Origin: Latrodectus hesperus | Lineage: Eukaryota > Arthropoda > Arachnida > Araneae > Theridiidae | Assembly (NCBI GenBank): GCA_037975125.1 | Contig: CM075854.1 | Coordinates: 62,326,071 to 62,390,070, forward strand | DNA length: 64,000 bases | Reading direction: 5' to 3' | In this document: piece by piece, positions 51,001 to 56,113 of the stretch | Position numbering within the stretch: position 1 is the first letter of the stretch | How the letters are laid out: each line of letters opens with the position of its first letter | Made by a program: the position numbers and the translations under genes | Notes under the pieces: generated by a model | What the model saw: only the letters and a program-made list of their open reading frames with translations | Database searches by the model: none | Told to the model about the DNA's origin: nothing

Positions 51001-54000
51001 AGAAGGTAATATAGATAAAACCTTGGAAATAAAAACAATAAATGATGTTACACTAAGTACACTACCCTGAGCGACGCCCTCAGTTTGAACAAAGGATCTA
51101 GACAAAACAGACCCAATGCGCACTTTAAAACTTCTTTTTTGTAGGAAGTTTTGAATAAAATGTGGTAGGTTACCACGGAGATTAAAACCATGTAAGGTCC
51201 GAATAATTCCATAGCGCCAGGTTCTATCATAGGCCTTCTCAATATCTAAGAATACTCATACAAGATGGTTCCTACGAATGAAAGCGGTTCTAACGTCATT
51301 TTCCAAATTAATAATATTGTCTAACGTAGATCTACCCTGACGGAAGCCACTTTGCTGCTGAGGTATACACCTATTGTTTTCTAAGTAAAAAACAAGACAG
51401 TTATTTACCATGCTTTCCATCGTTTTACAAAAGCAGCTTGAGATTTTTGATGAGATTTTTTGCGTCGTTTTTATCCATTGAATTTCTTTTTCATGTTGCC
51501 AGTGTGAGCAGGTCTTAGAAGATGCGCTATGATTTTCTTTACAGTTTATACAAAATGGTTCAGATTTACAGTCAGATTCCTGGTGTTCCAGACTTGAGAT
51601 TCGAGTACATGTAGCTTTTGATCTGCAAAACATTTTAAAGTGTCCAAATCTATTACAATTAAAGCATCGTATGGGGTTTGGAATATAAAGTCTTACAGGA
51701 CAATTCAGGTTACCTGCTTTTATTGAATTGGGAAGATTAGGACAGTCAAAAGTTAATATCAAGTTTTTTGTGGGGAAAATTTCTTCACCTCGATGGATGG
51801 TGATTCGACGGACATTGCAAACTCTTTGGTCTTTTAATTCTTCCAGGATCTCAGTTTCAGATACTGATAAAAGGTCCATCTCTGAAATTACAACACGACA
51901 TTGATTAAGTGATTTATGACTTGAGGCTATGATGGGAATTTCTCCAAAAACTTTTAAAGATAAAAGAGACTTTGATTGTAGAGCAGATGAGCTCTCGATT
52001 AGTAAATCTCCGGATCTTAGCTTTTTTACATTACTAGGTTCTCCTGCAACTGCCTTAATCTGTTTGAGAATTTTGAAAGGTGGCATTTGCTTAAGCATGC
52101 TCTCGTTGTGCTGTATTAATATGAACTTTGGGTGAACATTTCCAATTCTGTCAAATTTACTATCAATTTGTGACGAGTTATGGCCCTCGCCGTGGCCAGA
52201 ATTTTTTGGACTTTATTTAAATAAAAGATCTGTACACATTTGTCCTTCGTGCATGTCAGAGTATAGTGTTTAAATTGCATAGTTGGTCATTCTCCTCCTG
52301 ATGAAGACATGGTCCCTATGCTTTCCTCCTATTTTTTGTATTGTATATTGTTTATTCTTGTCAGTGATGTTCAAATTTTGTCTTACAAGTTATGTTGTTC
52401 TTCATGTTGTAGTTGTATCTAATATATATCTATATACAAGCCTGCTAGCCTTGGAAGAAAAAAATCACTGATTTTGAAGCGGAAAAATCAGGAGACATTA
52501 CTAACGACATTTTTGCTTGAAACAGAATATTTGAAACAGTAGTACTGCAAAAAGACAATTTTATTTTTAGATTATTCATTCTGAGAATAATTTATGTTAA
52601 AATTATTTTGTGTTAATCATAATTTAATTAATAAAATATTCATCTACCTTAAAAAGGAACTATTACATGTAAAAAAAATAAATATCTACATTTATGTCCC
52701 AACATTTATTTAATAAGGCAACTTTTACAACACTAGTGCAATTTATATGTATTTAACTTATAGAATTGCGTAAAAATATAAAATACATTACTAAATTAAT
52801 TTAATTCACTGACAAATACGGAGATATTTTTGTAATTAAATTACTGATAACAAGTTATATTCCTCCTAATTGAACTGTTTATGTAAACAGGCAACTGGTG
52901 TCTGCTCGGAATGTTAAAATAATATATATGAATATATATAATCATTACATTAGTGTGCCATTTGTTGATTATTTAAGCTTACTCAATAGACTATATTTCA
53001 TCAAAATTTTGGCAGTTTTTAAATTTTTAACTGAAATTGCCAAAAATCAGTATTTTTTCATACATTGTGGGGAGAAATGATGACATCTATGTATATTTAT
53101 ATATGTCTAAAATTTTATATTTTAGTAAATTTTTATTTTTTAATTTTTAACATTTTGAAAAAATTGAATAAAAAATATATATTTTAAAATCTTAAGTTAG
53201 GTACAGCATTTCTTTATTAGAACCATTCTCCATGAAACCTGACAATCAACCTTAACTTATTATGCAGTGTGTTTAACAGCTTTGGAAGTTTTTTGTGTTT
53301 CTTCACTATTGTCAAATGAATGTAACTTACTTTTCACTTCATAACAATTCTTTCAATTTGAATGGAAAATTATCAAAACCAAAGTGTAATTTCATAGTAC
53401 TTTTGTAAATATTATTCTTCAGTAATTGTTTCATTAAATTTTGTAATCATTAACCATTGCAAGAAATTAAATTGTTGGTAAGCTTGAATTCTCAATCATT
53501 TTAAATCACTAAACTAATTTTTCACCTAAAGTGTATATGTATGTATGTTAGTAGGTATCTACCGACGCACATATATGTGTAGACCTTCAGCTAATTTCAT
53601 TTTGTTGCTTAGATGCATAATTGTTTATTTTAAAAAATATTTTTTCAGATAAGTATCCAAAATTATTAAACCCTGCATGTGCACTTTTCATTTAATCACA
53701 TAACTAGTAGTATACATAAACTTCCTCTTTCCTTGTGTTGCCTTAACCCTTTGACGCGCGCAATATTTTTTTTTTAAATTTTAAACTAAAGAATTCTAAA
53801 AATTGAATGTTATGATCCCACAGACAAATAATATATGAATTTAATAAAATCTACATCTACCCATTTATCTGTGGGTGGTGGTCGCAAGGCGCGACCAGCG
53901 CGCGTCTAGGACCTTGATACTTACTGAGTTAGCAGGGGAAAAAAACTTACCTTGTTTCATACGCGCTTTCAATAAATGATGATTATCGCAAACTTCTTAG

Positions 54001-56056
54001 ATAGTTTGTATTTAAAATGCAGTATATTATTTTTTTACAAAATTTTACAAAGTAAAGAGTAGTAAAAGTGAAAAATTAAACATTTATATAATTTTGTTGC
54101 TATAAAAACTCGTCGATACTGAATTTAGAATCCTCATTTAGCAGGTACAGTTTTTTTTAAATGTCAATTAGAAAAAAGTTATTTCTTGTGAAACTGTTCA
54201 AAGCATCTTTTATCTTTTTGATACATGCATAAACCAACATTGCAAGTTTCACACATATATCTTGTTCTGTGAGGTTTCTCCTTTGTGCTACAAAATGCGC
54301 ACCGCCGTGGTTTGCATTTTATTGGCATGTGTTTAGCATTCTTTAATCTTTTTTGTTCTGGAACATGAGGTTTGTGGCTTTTTATACATGCGGAGCTTGA
54401 TATTTTTATTTTGGGAACAAATCTTTTATTTCCCATTGAAATCAAACTACTGATGATGTCCATTCTGAATAACTTAAGTACTCTTAAGTTTAGATCACTA
54501 TCTGGAAGCATTCGATATATAATAAAGGAATTTACAATAGTGACATCAATAAAATGGAAGAAAATTCGAAGCCACCATTTTTTACTTTTCCGATCAATTT
54601 CATATAAGCTTTTCACTTGACCAAAATAGTGCACATACCCCATATTTTGATTGTAATCCTTTTCTTCAAATAAAGCCAATGCCTCAGCTACTCCAAGCCC
54701 TTTGCGACGCATTTTAAATTTGAACAGTAGAAGAAAATATTTACACACAGTTAAAATATATTGCTATTAATTATTTTAAATTTAAATAAAACTTTTACGT
54801 AAATACTATTTTCGATAAAATATATATGTATATATATATATATATGTATATATTTACATTAAATTTAAAACACACAAAATACTATTAAATAAAAATTTCC
54901 GTACTAGCCTGGGAGCAAACGCAACATTCAACGCAAAGAAAAATCTGCAACTGAAAAGTCTTTCTGAAACAGAAATAGCGAAAGCACATGTTCACTGGGG
55001 ATATAAAATGCCACATGTTGTTTACAAGTAAAATGACCCTATGATTCAAAGCCGCATGTTGTTTACAAGTAAAATGACCATATGATTCAAATCCCCCTTT
55101 CCCACACTCCTAAACACTCTAATTCCCAATCATAATATGCCGGCCATGTTTATGTAGTCTGCTGTTCACGTAAGTCAGGTGTTCTAGTTGCGCGGTGGTT
55201 GCGTGGTGCAACCACCAGGAATTTCCAATTTCCCTCAAAAAAGGAAAGTTTTTTACGTATCTAGTTCTAACTACTGCTGCATTTATATTGTTTATGACAG
55301 ACATGATGGTATAGGAAGAAAAAATTTCTGATATTTATTATTATTTATATTAAAAAAGTACGTTATTTTGTGTTGTTAAAAATGAACATTAAACAACGCC
55401 ATATTGGAAAGAGTCCGACCTGAAATTAATTTGGTGCTGTCATCTGTTAGTGTTATGTAAAAGTAAAAGATATGAAATCTATAAAATTTAAGTGAAAAAT
55501 CGTGAAAAGGAATTAAGAAAAAATATTGAAAATTGGTGGTTTCATGGCGCGACCACCGCGCGTTAAAGGGTTAAAGGAATTTCATTTCATTCAACCTAAT
55601 TGTTTCATGATAAATAAAGCAATTGAAATGCAATGGGAAGACTTGAATTCTAATAATTTTATTGTAATTTTTTGTGCAGAAATTCTTATGTATTGCTAAT
55701 TCATTTTAGAACCACTGGTTGGACAGTTAGACCTACCGCTGAAAGTGAAAAACAGGTGTATCGCCAACAGGTTTGTTTTGCACTCTATAAAACTTACAAT
55801 AATTAAAATACCTGAAACTAATTTTCTCTTGTTCCAAAGTCATTGAATTTGCTTTTTATATCATAATTTATATATGTAATCAAAATTTATGTGTGTAATT
55901 TGACTTTAATATTTTCAACACACATTTATGAAAATATGAAATTACCAAGTGATCTATTTAGAAATTGTAGAAAGTGTTAGTTTTAAATGCCTAGTCATAT
56001 GCATATTTTCCTTGTTCCTTCAATTTTGTGGTCACAGTCTGTAGATATAAATCTAG

Positions 56057-56113
<57 letters not shown>

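Larger units (their letters stand above)
53747..55570 (-). mobile_element. piggyBac-like transposon with TTAA target sites
   Basis: 1,824 bp between two TTAA tetranucleotides (53743-53746, 55571-55574). The ends are inverted repeats: CCCTTTGACGCGCG at the left and CCCTTTAACGCGCG reading inward at the right. GC-rich subterminal motifs (GGCGCGACCA...CGCGCGT) occur near both ends, near 53897 and 55545, in a very AT-rich setting. Inside is the 3' part of a piggyBac transposase on the minus strand; the N-terminal half and most of the catalytic domain are deleted. It would need a transposase made elsewhere. Confidence 0.92.

Noticed and set aside
54372..54620. 82-codon plus-strand frame.
   Set aside because: Antisense shadow of the piggyBac transposase remnant.
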